Source: CAYMWF01 sp964394085 [NCBI: uncultured Gemmatimonadota bacterium] (lineage in GTDB: Bacteria; GCA-2686955; CAYMWF01). Taken from it: 22,816 bases of DNA. The notes beneath the pieces were generated by a model, which was given only the letters and a program-made list of their open reading frames with translations, was not told the origin of the DNA and did not search any database. The position numbers were made by a program, and so were the translations under genes. The stretch covers positions 1-22,816 of the forward strand of contig CAYMWF010000076.1 of assembly GCA_964394085.1 (NCBI GenBank). The letters run 5' to 3'. How positions within the stretch are numbered: the stretch's first letter is position 1; every line of letters starts with the position of its first letter. Shown here piece by piece: positions 6,807-14,526 of this stretch.

Positions 6807-8888
6807 CTAGCGCCGCTTCACGAAGCCGTCGTCTGTTTCATCCCGCTCACGGGTCTTCAAACGGGCCAGCATCGTTCTCAGGTCGATGAGGCCGCCTGTG
6901 GTAAACCAGAATATCGATACGACTGCAAGCGCGATCTGTATCAGCAGGTAGATCCGCCAGAAATTCATCCAGGCCGCATCGGAAACCTCATGCGAGAGAT
7001 TATAAACGGTTCCCACGGTAAATACGATCAGCCATCCGAATGTCCAGACATAGTTTACGATGTAGATGAATTTATCGGCTCGGGTAAACTCTTTCCCCAT
7101 CCCGAGCATCTTCCAGCCCCGTTCCGGCTGTTCGGTGATTATCCTGGTCTCTTCCTTCACGGCGTACTCGCCGCGGTTGAGCAGCCTGTCCAAACGGAAG
7201 GGTTCTCTCCCCGTGAGCAGCGACACCGCAATATATAGAACCGATGATGCCCCCATGCCTATGCCCCAGTACACCTGGCCGTTGATGGATCTGAGCGCCG
7301 CAATTGCGGTTTTCAGGAGGGCCGGTCCGCCCGGCGCGGCAAGCCAGTCCGGCGAAACCTGCTTCACGATGATTCCGCTGACCGCGATGGTCGCGCCGGT
7401 CAGCATGGCCGTCCATGCTGCGGGTGTCGTGCCCCGCTTCCAGTAGAGTCCGCCTATGATGACCGCCCCCGAACCGCCGGCGAAGATAGCCCCGGTTATG
7501 GCGAAGAAGAGCGCGATCTTCTGGGTCTGCTGAAACAGCAGGCTGAAAAAAAAGATAAAAACCGCCACGGCGGCGATTGACAACCGCAGCGCCAGCAGGT
7601 GCTGCTTCGGTGTGAACGGTTTCTTGCGAAGGGGCAGCAGCACATCCTGCACGAGAATGCTGCCCCAGGAGTGGAGGTAGGTGTCGTGGGTGCTGATGAA
7701 TGCCGCCACCATTACCGCTGCGAACGCTCCCAGCAGGCCGGCGGGCAGCACGCTCGACAAGACCAGGGGAACGCGCAACTGGCTCCTGAGGGCTTCTGAG
7801 CCTGCTCCGGACAGGGCGGTTTCCACCGGCCCGGAAATGTGCAGGAAATCAGGATGGTTCATGATCGTATATGCGACGATCGGAACGAAGAGGAAGAAGA
7901 GGGTCTGGGGCAGGCCGCGCCATCCCGCGAGCACGCCGCCCATTTTCGCTTCGTGGGCGCTCTTCGCCGAGGCGTTGTAGGCCTGCGCCCCCTGCCAGCC
8001 CATGGTGCTGTACATCACGCCGATCACGCCGATGAGAAAGAACCAGAAGTTGAAATCCTCCACGTGGTTCGTTTTGAAGGGGTTGATCCGGGAGCTGTTC
8101 TCGTGCCGGTACCGGATTTCCCCGGTTTTTTCCTCCTGCTCGCCCGGGGAAAGCATCCGGAATTCTTCGGTGGCCCGCAGTTCAACGAGCTCCTTCGCTG
8201 CCTCTTTGCGCGGAGTGTCCGCCAGCGCCGATTTCATCTGGTCGAAATCCACCGTGAAAAAGAGAAACAGGATAACCACAATGAAAACGATGTTGATGAA
8301 AGCGCCCTGGAAGAAGTCCGCGATGATCACGGCGATCTGCCCGCCGGTGTAAACGAAGTAGAGCGATATGCCGAGGAGCGACAGCATCAGGAGGGGAAAT
8401 ACCCCGACATCGAACCCGAGCAGGGAAACCGTTGAGGGCAGTCCGCAGTAAGCGATAAAGAACCGGGCGCCCACCGCCGGAAAGATTCCGAAATTGATGA
8501 GGCCCGCCGCGAATGCGACGAATCCGGTGAAAATTCTGAAGCGGCGGCTGTACCGGAGCTCGAAGAACTGGGCCAGCGTAAGGCAGCGGGTCTGCCGGAA
8601 CCGGTAGATCACCCAGCCGGACACGGTGATTATAAGCAGAACGAAACCGCTGGTCATCCCCCACCACGACATGGAGAAACCGGCGATATAGTTCATCTCC
8701 ATGTAGTTTACGATGGTGATGGCGCCCAGCCCGGCCGCGCCGCTGGAAATGCTGATAACGTACCGCCCCGCCGAACGCCCCGCGGCCAGGAAGTCGGATA
8801 CGCTTTTCATCAATCCTCGACTCGACTTCACTGAAAGAAACATCAGCGACAGCACGAGAAAGACGATTCCCCAGTCAACTGCAGTCAC
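6807..8888 (-). CDS. Sodium:solute symporter (SSS/SLC5 family)
   Basis: This integral membrane protein has the many hydrophobic segments of the SSS family, which couples Na+ entry to uptake of sugars or other small solutes. The start chosen is GTG at 8888, inside the sequence GTGA that also holds the stop of the GH99 gene, with GGGGAG upstream. It gives 693 residues that begin directly at the first membrane segment. A longer reading would extend into the GH99 coding region. A charged hydrophilic loop of about 70 residues (ALADTPRKEAAKELVELR through NPFKTNHVEDF) interrupts the middle, and the C-terminus adds extra helices after the core. The neighbours suggest transport of mannose or a small mannoside; the substrate is not visible in the sequence. 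No SusC/SusD or ABC transporter accompanies it. Confidence 0.92.
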   Translation of the reverse strand: MTAVDWGIVFLVLSLMFLSVKSSRGLMKSVSDFLAAGRSAGRYVISISSGAAGLGAITIVNYMEMNYIAGFSMSWWGMTSGFVLLIITVSGWVIYRFRQTRCLTLAQFFELRYSRRFRIFTGFVAFAAGLINFGIFPAVGARFFIAYCGLPSTVSLLGFDVGVFPLLMLSLLGISLYFVYTGGQIAVIIADFFQGAFINIVFIVVILFLFFTVDFDQMKSALADTPRKEAAKELVELRATEEFRMLSPGEQEEKTGEIRYRHENSSRINPFKTNHVEDFNFWFFLIGVIGVMYSTMGWQGAQAYNASAKSAHEAKMGGVLAGWRGLPQTLFFLFVPIVAYTIMNHPDFLHISGPVETALSGAGSEALRSQLRVPLVLSSVLPAGLLGAFAAVMVAAFISTHDTYLHSWGSILVQDVLLPLRKKPFTPKQHLLALRLSIAAVAVFIFFFSLLFQQTQKIALFFAITGAIFAGGSGAVIIGGLYWKRGTTPAAWTAMLTGATIAVSGIIVKQVSPDWLAAPGGPALLKTAIAALRSINGQVYWGIGMGASSVLYIAVSLLTGREPFRLDRLLNRGEYAVKEETRIITEQPERGWKMLGMGKEFTRADKFIYIVNYVWTFGWLIVFTVGTVYNLSHEVSDAAWMNFWRIYLLIQIALAVVSIFWFTTGGLIDLRTMLARLKTRERDETDDGFVKRR

Positions 8889-10987
8889 TTGCGTGCGGTC
8901 TCCCCGGTGAATCGCGCCGCCCACAGCCTGGTCCGGTCGAGATACGCCTCCGGCTCCAGCGGTCGATAGTCCTCATACTCGAATCCTGGAATTCTCTTGG
9001 GAACGGCCGGTTCGATCTGCGTTCCCTCGTGCCATTCATTGAAAGAGGTGATACCGATAATCTCGGGATTTACTGACAGCGCATTTCTGAAGGCTTCGTC
9101 GAAGTACCGGCCGCCTTTACGGTCCCGGGTGTTTATTTCGTTCCAGGGGCGTATACGTGTGTCGATATAACCGGGCCCGACGCAGGGGATGAAGATTTTC
9201 TTGTTTTCTCCGGCCCACCGGGCCAGGCCGGCCCAGTTTTTCCACGTGGATCCGAAGGTGAAACCATCCACGGCGAAGTAGGTGTAGAACCCGTCGAATC
9301 CGCCGTCGATGAAAAAATCCTTTTCATGCTCCTCCACCCACAGGCCGATCATGGCGGAGTCGTATCTCGTGCCCCGAATGGTGAGCGCGCCGCCGGGGGT
9401 CATCAGTGATGCCCATTCTTTCGCCGGTGTGAGATATGAATCGTACAGGTAGAACATGGGCCGGTCGTCGTCGCCGGCTCCCCTGTAGAACGCGGGATGG
9501 CTCCCGTACCTATCGACTATGTAAACAATTGCCTCCCGGGTTGTTTGTGCGTTTCTTCCCGGAAAAGGCTCGATGTGGAAGTTGACCAGGATGCCGTGCT
9601 TTTCAGCCTTATCGAGGATCTGTTGAACGGCGCGATCTTCGAAGGAGCCTTCACCCCACCAGGAGATACAGATCGTGCCGATACCCGCCGCCTTCAACTG
9701 TCGAAGGTGCTTTTCGACAACTTCGGGATCGTGCGAGCTGTAGCATCCGAGCTGTGGGTAATAGTTTGCGCCGACATCATTTCCCCCGGGAAAAACATGC
9801 GGAGTTTCAACATCACCGAGAACCCTGTGCTCCCAGTGAAAATATCTGCCGTCGGTTTCGGGGTTTCCATACCACGGATAGTAGAATGCGTGCATCCTGC
9901 GAGACGGCTTTACACCGGCGAGTACGTCGACTTGTCCATCCTCTCTGATGATGACTTTTCGGAGGTTGTCGCAGGAGGTGAGACAAGCTTCGTACCCGGT
10001 CGTCGTCAGGATTATGGAGGGAGGCCATTCGAACCCCGGAACCTCGTTTGTTTCCAGCCCGAGCTCGGAAACGCTGCGGGTGAAGCCGCAGTGAGCCTCT
10101 TCATATTTTTTCTGCTGATAATAAACACGGCGCAGCGCCCATTTCGCATACTCAAGATCATCCAGCCGGAAATCCGTTTTCTTTTCACCGGCGGCCTTGT
10201 TCGAAAACCGCACGAAACCCCACATCTCGGGATAGTGCATCGAAACGAGGCCCTGGGGCGACCAGACCCAGTTAAACTCCGGCCTGTCAAGCTTCAGATA
10301 TTTTCCACCTTCGATTTTCGTGTCCCATTCCACCCTGGAAAAGTTGAAACGCCACAGGTCTCCGTGCCCGGGTCGCGGCTTGTCCGCACATTCCTCCAGT
10401 ACCGACCAGGGGATGGCGAGTTCCACCGACCAGCCGGAATCTTTATCGGAAGGGTCGTTTACGGTTCCGTCGACATGGACCGCTGTTTCGAGGCCGGCGA
10501 TATCCCATGAATCTACGGCTACTCTTTTCCCGTCCCGGTACGGTTTCAGCAGGAGAAGATCCCATTCCGTGCCGTAAGCGTTTACTTCCAGCTCGAAGTA
10601 ATTATGAGTGTCGCCGTCCGGATCGATAAAAACTTCGAAATCGTTGTCGTGAAAGATGACCGCGTCCCGTTCGGTGAGAGTCGCCCATACATGGGGCTCT
10701 TCCAGCTCGGCTCCGATGTAAAGGTAATCCTCGTCCCACAGCATTTTTGCGCGCGTCTGTAACGGCGGCTTGTCCTTAAGTTGTCCCTCGATGTCCAGGA
10801 ACGGTTCCGTCCAGGGGGTGCGGCGCCACGCTCTCTCGTTCAGTCTGCCGTCGACCTTGATGGGACCGGACGCCGTGTAACAGGTATACCTGCGCGGCTG
10901 GAATTCGATTTGCGGAACGGGGAATTCGGCTCCGGCGCAGTTGAAAACGGCGAGAAGCAGCAGGAGGGATTTATTTAAAACACGCAT
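8885..10987 (-). CDS. Exported CBM9-like / GH99 endo-alpha-mannosidase-like protein
   Basis: A 700-residue, two-domain protein. A signal peptide (hydrophobic core LLLLLAVF, cleavage after CAGA likely) precedes a carbohydrate-binding family 9-like domain (about 30-262). The GH99-type barrel covers about 362-690: it opens with AFYYPWYGNP, continues with GIGTICISWWGEGS and ends with FNEWHEGTQIEPA. In GH99 the two acidic residues of the NEWHEG motif are catalytic, here Glu651 and Glu654, acting through a 1,2-anhydro-sugar mechanism. Known members cut internal alpha-mannosidic bonds of mannan or high-mannose N-glycans (endo-1,2), or alpha-glucosyl-mannose. The Cys in the signal region does not fit a lipobox, so a soluble exported form is expected. 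The start overlaps the end of the GH130 gene by 17 bp, and its own stop overlaps the symporter start. Confidence 0.9.
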   Translation of the reverse strand: MRVLNKSLLLLLAVFNCAGAEFPVPQIEFQPRRYTCYTASGPIKVDGRLNERAWRRTPWTEPFLDIEGQLKDKPPLQTRAKMLWDEDYLYIGAELEEPHVWATLTERDAVIFHDNDFEVFIDPDGDTHNYFELEVNAYGTEWDLLLLKPYRDGKRVAVDSWDIAGLETAVHVDGTVNDPSDKDSGWSVELAIPWSVLEECADKPRPGHGDLWRFNFSRVEWDTKIEGGKYLKLDRPEFNWVWSPQGLVSMHYPEMWGFVRFSNKAAGEKKTDFRLDDLEYAKWALRRVYYQQKKYEEAHCGFTRSVSELGLETNEVPGFEWPPSIILTTTGYEACLTSCDNLRKVIIREDGQVDVLAGVKPSRRMHAFYYPWYGNPETDGRYFHWEHRVLGDVETPHVFPGGNDVGANYYPQLGCYSSHDPEVVEKHLRQLKAAGIGTICISWWGEGSFEDRAVQQILDKAEKHGILVNFHIEPFPGRNAQTTREAIVYIVDRYGSHPAFYRGAGDDDRPMFYLYDSYLTPAKEWASLMTPGGALTIRGTRYDSAMIGLWVEEHEKDFFIDGGFDGFYTYFAVDGFTFGSTWKNWAGLARWAGENKKIFIPCVGPGYIDTRIRPWNEINTRDRKGGRYFDEAFRNALSVNPEIIGITSFNEWHEGTQIEPAVPKRIPGFEYEDYRPLEPEAYLDRTRLWAARFTGETARK

Positions 10988-11942
10988 CTATTGTCTTTTC
11001 CACCGTCGTTTCGGCAAGGCAGACGCAGGTGTCCGCGGCGCCGTAGTATACGAGCATCCTGCTCGAAGGGCGCGCGAAACCTGAATCGTCATAATCATCA
11101 ACGATCATTCCGTTCGGGAAGACGACGTTGGGAACCTGCCCGACCATTTCGTACATTTCCCGCGGCTCGAGAATATTGTTTTTCCCCCTGGCAATCACTT
11201 TCAAGGGATTATCCAGATCGAGCAGCATGGCCCCCGCCTGGTAAATCGGATGGAAGTGCCTGGCTATGCCGTGGTATACCAGGAGCCATCCCTTTTCAGT
11301 CTTCACGGGCGGAGGTCCTGCCCCGATGAGCTCATCCCAGTAGTGCGGATTTCCGGTGGCTGCGATGCCGACGGGCTTCCAGGTCAGCAGATCATCCGAT
11401 TCCGACAGCCATATGGAGCTGCCGCTGGCCACTCCACCCGCCAGCTCTGTAACGTTCGGCCTGTCGAAGCGTGCATATCTGCCTCGGATTTTCTGAGGAA
11501 ACAGAACTCCGTTCCGATTGTCCCGGTCCGAAACAATACCTTTGAAAAAAAACTCGCGCAGATCCGCGGATTCTGCCAGGCCGAGGCGGCATCCGCTTTC
11601 CATATCCATGGCGAACATCACGTAGAAAATTGAATCGATTCGCGTTATCCGTGGGTCGTAACAATGGTATATCCGCTCATCGACTTCCTCGATACCCTGC
11701 AGATGAAGCGGCTCATTCCTGATGGTGAAGTTTACCCCATCGTCGCTTTCCGCCATCAGCATCGATGTAGCCCGCGAACGAAACTGAACGCGCAGCATCA
11801 GGAAATAGCGGTTTTGCCATTTGACCGCGCCGGGATTGAATACCGATGTGACATCGGGATTTGCGGACAATGCCGCGGAAACATCTTCCCGGGTGATGAT
11901 CGGATTGTAGCGATGTCTAACCAGCATGAATGAAGATACCAT
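10971..11942 (-). CDS. GH130 beta-mannoside phosphorylase-like enzyme
   Basis: A 323-residue five-bladed propeller enzyme of family GH130. Recognisable motifs are FNPGAV (35-40), HCYDPRIT (93-100, with Asp96 in the position of the catalytic acid), GVLFPQKI plus GRYARFDRP, and GAGPPPVKTEKGWLLVYHG near the C-terminal third. Most characterised relatives phosphorolyse beta-1,4- or beta-1,2-mannosides, for example Man-GlcNAc from the N-glycan core, giving mannose-1-phosphate; a few are hydrolases. There is no signal peptide, so it should act in the cytoplasm. It begins the glycan set, 43 bp after the methyltransferase. ATG at 11942 has AGGA only two or three bases upstream; the ATG at 11927 is an alternative with no better site. 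Exact specificity is open. Confidence 0.92.
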   Translation of the reverse strand: MVSSFMLVRHRYNPIITREDVSAALSANPDVTSVFNPGAVKWQNRYFLMLRVQFRSRATSMLMAESDDGVNFTIRNEPLHLQGIEEVDERIYHCYDPRITRIDSIFYVMFAMDMESGCRLGLAESADLREFFFKGIVSDRDNRNGVLFPQKIRGRYARFDRPNVTELAGGVASGSSIWLSESDDLLTWKPVGIAATGNPHYWDELIGAGPPPVKTEKGWLLVYHGIARHFHPIYQAGAMLLDLDNPLKVIARGKNNILEPREMYEMVGQVPNVVFPNGMIVDDYDDSGFARPSSRMLVYYGAADTCVCLAETTVEKTIDACFK

Positions 11943-11985
11943 TATCCTGTGAAGACGGGGTTCGTAAAAGGAATACCACTGTCGG

Positions 11986-12744
11986 TTACTGTTTTCTGAG
12001 CACTACACCGATATCCTGAGAAAAACTCTTGAGAAACGGCAGGTTGCTGAGCACCAAATCAAGTCGATAGAACAATTTTACAACCTGTTCATTCAAGGGC
12101 AGCAAGTATGCGATCGGCCAGGTTATTCCAAAATGTTTCTGTTCAGATAGTGTAAATGAGGTTTTGTTTATCAGACGCCTGATTCTTTTCTCGTTGTAAG
12201 TCCTGACATGACCTTGCCCGGGTTGTGCCAGAGTATTTTTTTTAAATAGAATTCTGGCCTTTTCCAGGCAGTCGGGCAGGGTCGGAACTGTAATTATTAC
12301 GCATTCGGGCCGGCATTTCTCGATTACCTGAAAAACCATGTCCTCATTCGGGATATGCTCTAAAGTCTCGCTCAATATGACGAAATCATATTTTTCCGCC
12401 GGCTCGAATTCTTGAATATCAATGCAGGTCAATCTTGCAGTCGGGTTATGTTTCTCCGCCATATTGATATAATTCTGGCTGACATCGATCGAATGCACTG
12501 CCGGAGTGATTTTCAGTAACTTCGAGGTATAAAACCCGTCAGCACAGCCGATCTCCAGAACGCTGTCATTCTTACCTATGTGATCTTTGAATTTTCTTAA
12601 AAGCCATATTTTCTTGATATTGAGGAAATAAAGCACCCTCCTGCTGACACGCTCTTCTTTAAAGTTATATATCCCCCAGAAGCTGCTTCCCAGCTCCTCT
12701 GCTTCGTGTTCATACATTTCCTTAATCTGTTTTTTATTGAACAA
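11986..12744 (-). CDS. Class I SAM-dependent methyltransferase
   Basis: The 252-residue protein has the Rossmann SAM-binding motif VLEIGCADGF (62-71), an acidic strand-2 end SIDVS (85-89) and the post-motif SETLEHIP (125-132). This is the pattern of small-molecule or glycan methyltransferases of the Methyltransf_11/25 type. TTG at 12744 is the likely start: AGGGA stands six bases upstream within the 16-bp gap after the B12-radical SAM gene. The next ATG would remove nine residues. The substrate is unknown. Its base composition (about 40-47% GC in the lines I counted by hand) matches the upstream radical SAM gene and contrasts with the GC-rich glycosidase genes downstream. The two genes therefore look like one acquired unit. 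Confidence 0.88.
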   Translation of the reverse strand: MFNKKQIKEMYEHEAEELGSSFWGIYNFKEERVSRRVLYFLNIKKIWLLRKFKDHIGKNDSVLEIGCADGFYTSKLLKITPAVHSIDVSQNYINMAEKHNPTARLTCIDIQEFEPAEKYDFVILSETLEHIPNEDMVFQVIEKCRPECVIITVPTLPDCLEKARILFKKNTLAQPGQGHVRTYNEKRIRRLINKTSFTLSEQKHFGITWPIAYLLPLNEQVVKLFYRLDLVLSNLPFLKSFSQDIGVVLRKQ

Positions 12745-12760
12745 ATTTATTCCCTGTAAA

Positions 12761-14287
12761 TCAGACCGGGGGAAAACTGAGTTTCCTCTTGAAAAGCAGT
12801 CTCTCGACTTTCCTCAGTCGAAATAGAATCAGAAACGCCCTCATCGCAAAAAGAATGTAGCTGATTGTTGCATGAATTCCACCCCGTTTTTGAGGTTGTG
12901 AGACAACAAGGTAAATAAAAAACCTGAAATTAGAAATCAGAAATTTGTGAAAACTTCTTATTTCCAGAAGTGGATTAAAAAAGTGAAATTCATTGATCAA
13001 ATCATCATGGATTCTTTCGAGTTCTTTATGCGTAAAGTGTGGAGTATCGATGATGCTTTCCCTGAAAATGCTCAGTCTCCTGAGATCATCAGAGATAATA
13101 TTGATTTCCGGATCTTCTTCCGCCTTTTGACGGAAATAGGTCCCCGGCAGAGGCGTCGTCATGCTGATTTGGACCCAGAACGGCCGGATTTCCTTAATAA
13201 AATCTCTTGTCAACTCGACGGTTTCTACGGTTTCCTCCTTACCCCCAATCATCATGTAGGCATATATTTTTATCCCGTTATCCCTGGTCCATTTAACGAC
13301 CTCCTTCGCTTTTTCAAGTTTTACACCCTTATTCAGCGTTTTATCCAGAATATACTGGGAGCCGCTCTCAAAACCGTATCTGATCATATAGCATCCGGCT
13401 TCCTTCATTTTCCGGATCATTGCTTCGGATATCGTGTCGATCCTGCTGTTGCAGCTCCACTTGAAACCGTATTCCGAATCAATCAGTATATCGCACAAGT
13501 CCGACAACCAGTTTCCCGCCATTGTCAATGTGTCATCTTCAAACCAGAAATACTTCACGTTGTATTTTTCAGACAGGTGAACCATTTCGTCAATAATGCT
13601 TCCAGTGGATCGATATCTGACCATTGATCCGAAATGTTCTCGCAGAACCGGCTGGCAGTATGAACAATTGAATCGGCAGCCCCGGCTCGCAATCAAGTTC
13701 AGCCCCCTGTTGCCAAGGCCGACTTTGATCGCGAAAAGGTTCATGTAACCTTCAAGGGTCGGCAGGAGATCTCTGTCCGGCCATCCATATTCATCCAGGT
13801 TATCGCAGGGTGGCCTGTTCGGGTTGTTTGTTATTCCGCCATCTTCGTCTCTTGTTACGAGGTTAGGGATATCCCGCCAATTCATTTCGTCCCGGATTCT
13901 GCTGCACAATTCCAGAATAGACCACTCAGCTTCCCCTTTAATTGCGGCGTCGATCAGGTCATTCTCCCGGATTATCTCTTCCGCGAATAAACTTACGTGC
14001 GGCCCGCCCGCCACGGTAAAACAGTTTGCACATCGTGCCTTGATGATCTTCACTGCATCTTGAAGATAGGGGAAAGAAGTGCTCATGGCATACAAGGCGG
14101 CAATGTCGTATTCTCTCTGCTCGAGGTACTTCTCGAAGTAATTCAAATCATAATTGAATACCAGATCCACCAGATCGACATTGAACCCCGCCTTCTTCAG
14201 ATGGGTTGCCAGTAGAGTAATTCCGAGCGGCGTTTCGAAGTCGGTTTTGCTTAAAAAAGGATTGATCAGGATAATCTTGATTTTCAA
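12761..14287 (-). CDS. B12-binding domain radical SAM protein
   Basis: 508 residues in the usual two-domain order. An N-terminal cobalamin-binding fold comes first (about 1-140; starting KIKIILINPF, with VAGGPHVSLF near 92-101). A radical SAM barrel follows, with the cluster motif CRFNCSYC (Cys204, Cys208, Cys211). Such enzymes catalyse methylations at unreactive carbons, ring rearrangements and other radical reactions; many from glycan and lipid clusters are uncharacterised. No ATG or GTG lies between the upstream in-frame stop and the conserved N-terminus. TTG at 14287 is therefore the probable start, although an AGGGAGG sequence touches it directly, which is odd spacing. It is followed 16 bp later by a methyltransferase. 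AT-rich relative to its neighbours. Confidence 0.9.
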   Translation of the reverse strand: MKIKIILINPFLSKTDFETPLGITLLATHLKKAGFNVDLVDLVFNYDLNYFEKYLEQREYDIAALYAMSTSFPYLQDAVKIIKARCANCFTVAGGPHVSLFAEEIIRENDLIDAAIKGEAEWSILELCSRIRDEMNWRDIPNLVTRDEDGGITNNPNRPPCDNLDEYGWPDRDLLPTLEGYMNLFAIKVGLGNRGLNLIASRGCRFNCSYCQPVLREHFGSMVRYRSTGSIIDEMVHLSEKYNVKYFWFEDDTLTMAGNWLSDLCDILIDSEYGFKWSCNSRIDTISEAMIRKMKEAGCYMIRYGFESGSQYILDKTLNKGVKLEKAKEVVKWTRDNGIKIYAYMMIGGKEETVETVELTRDFIKEIRPFWVQISMTTPLPGTYFRQKAEEDPEINIISDDLRRLSIFRESIIDTPHFTHKELERIHDDLINEFHFFNPLLEIRSFHKFLISNFRFFIYLVVSQPQKRGGIHATISYILFAMRAFLILFRLRKVERLLFKRKLSFPPV

Positions 14288-14362
14288 CCTCCCTGAGTTA
14301 CGATAAATCAGAGATTAATCCTAAATACCAATATTTTAAACTCCTTTAATTGCAGGACCGGA

Positions 14363-14391
14363 TTGACATGTTTGGAGTATCCTGTGAATAT
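14363..14391 (+). promoter_or_regulatory. Candidate promoter for the YfhO-like gene
   Basis: A perfect TTGACA (14363-14368) is followed after 17 bp by GAATAT (14386-14391), preceded by TGT as in extended -10 promoters. The -10 box itself matches only 3 of 6 positions. It lies in the AT-rich gap between two divergent genes. If used, transcription starts near 14398, which rules out start codons before that point for the downstream membrane protein. Confidence 0.4.
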
Positions 14392-14526
14392 GGGGTTCGT
14401 TTGGAGCATGTGCAGCTTATGAAGGGCCGTGAGCGGCTCCCTGATTTGCGGACCTTTACCGGTGCGATGAAAGGAAAGCATTTGTCGAAGGGCGGCGATC
14501 AATCGAGTGTTTGGGAGCATGCAGTC

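Noticed and set aside
6591-7238. 215-codon plus-strand frame beginning Ser/Leu/Pro-rich
   Set aside because: It runs through the 28-bp repeat array and then antisense to the symporter; it is a product of biased composition.
9497-10510. 337-codon plus-strand open frame
   Set aside because: It is antisense to the GH99 gene, which has clear domain motifs; the plus frame shows none.
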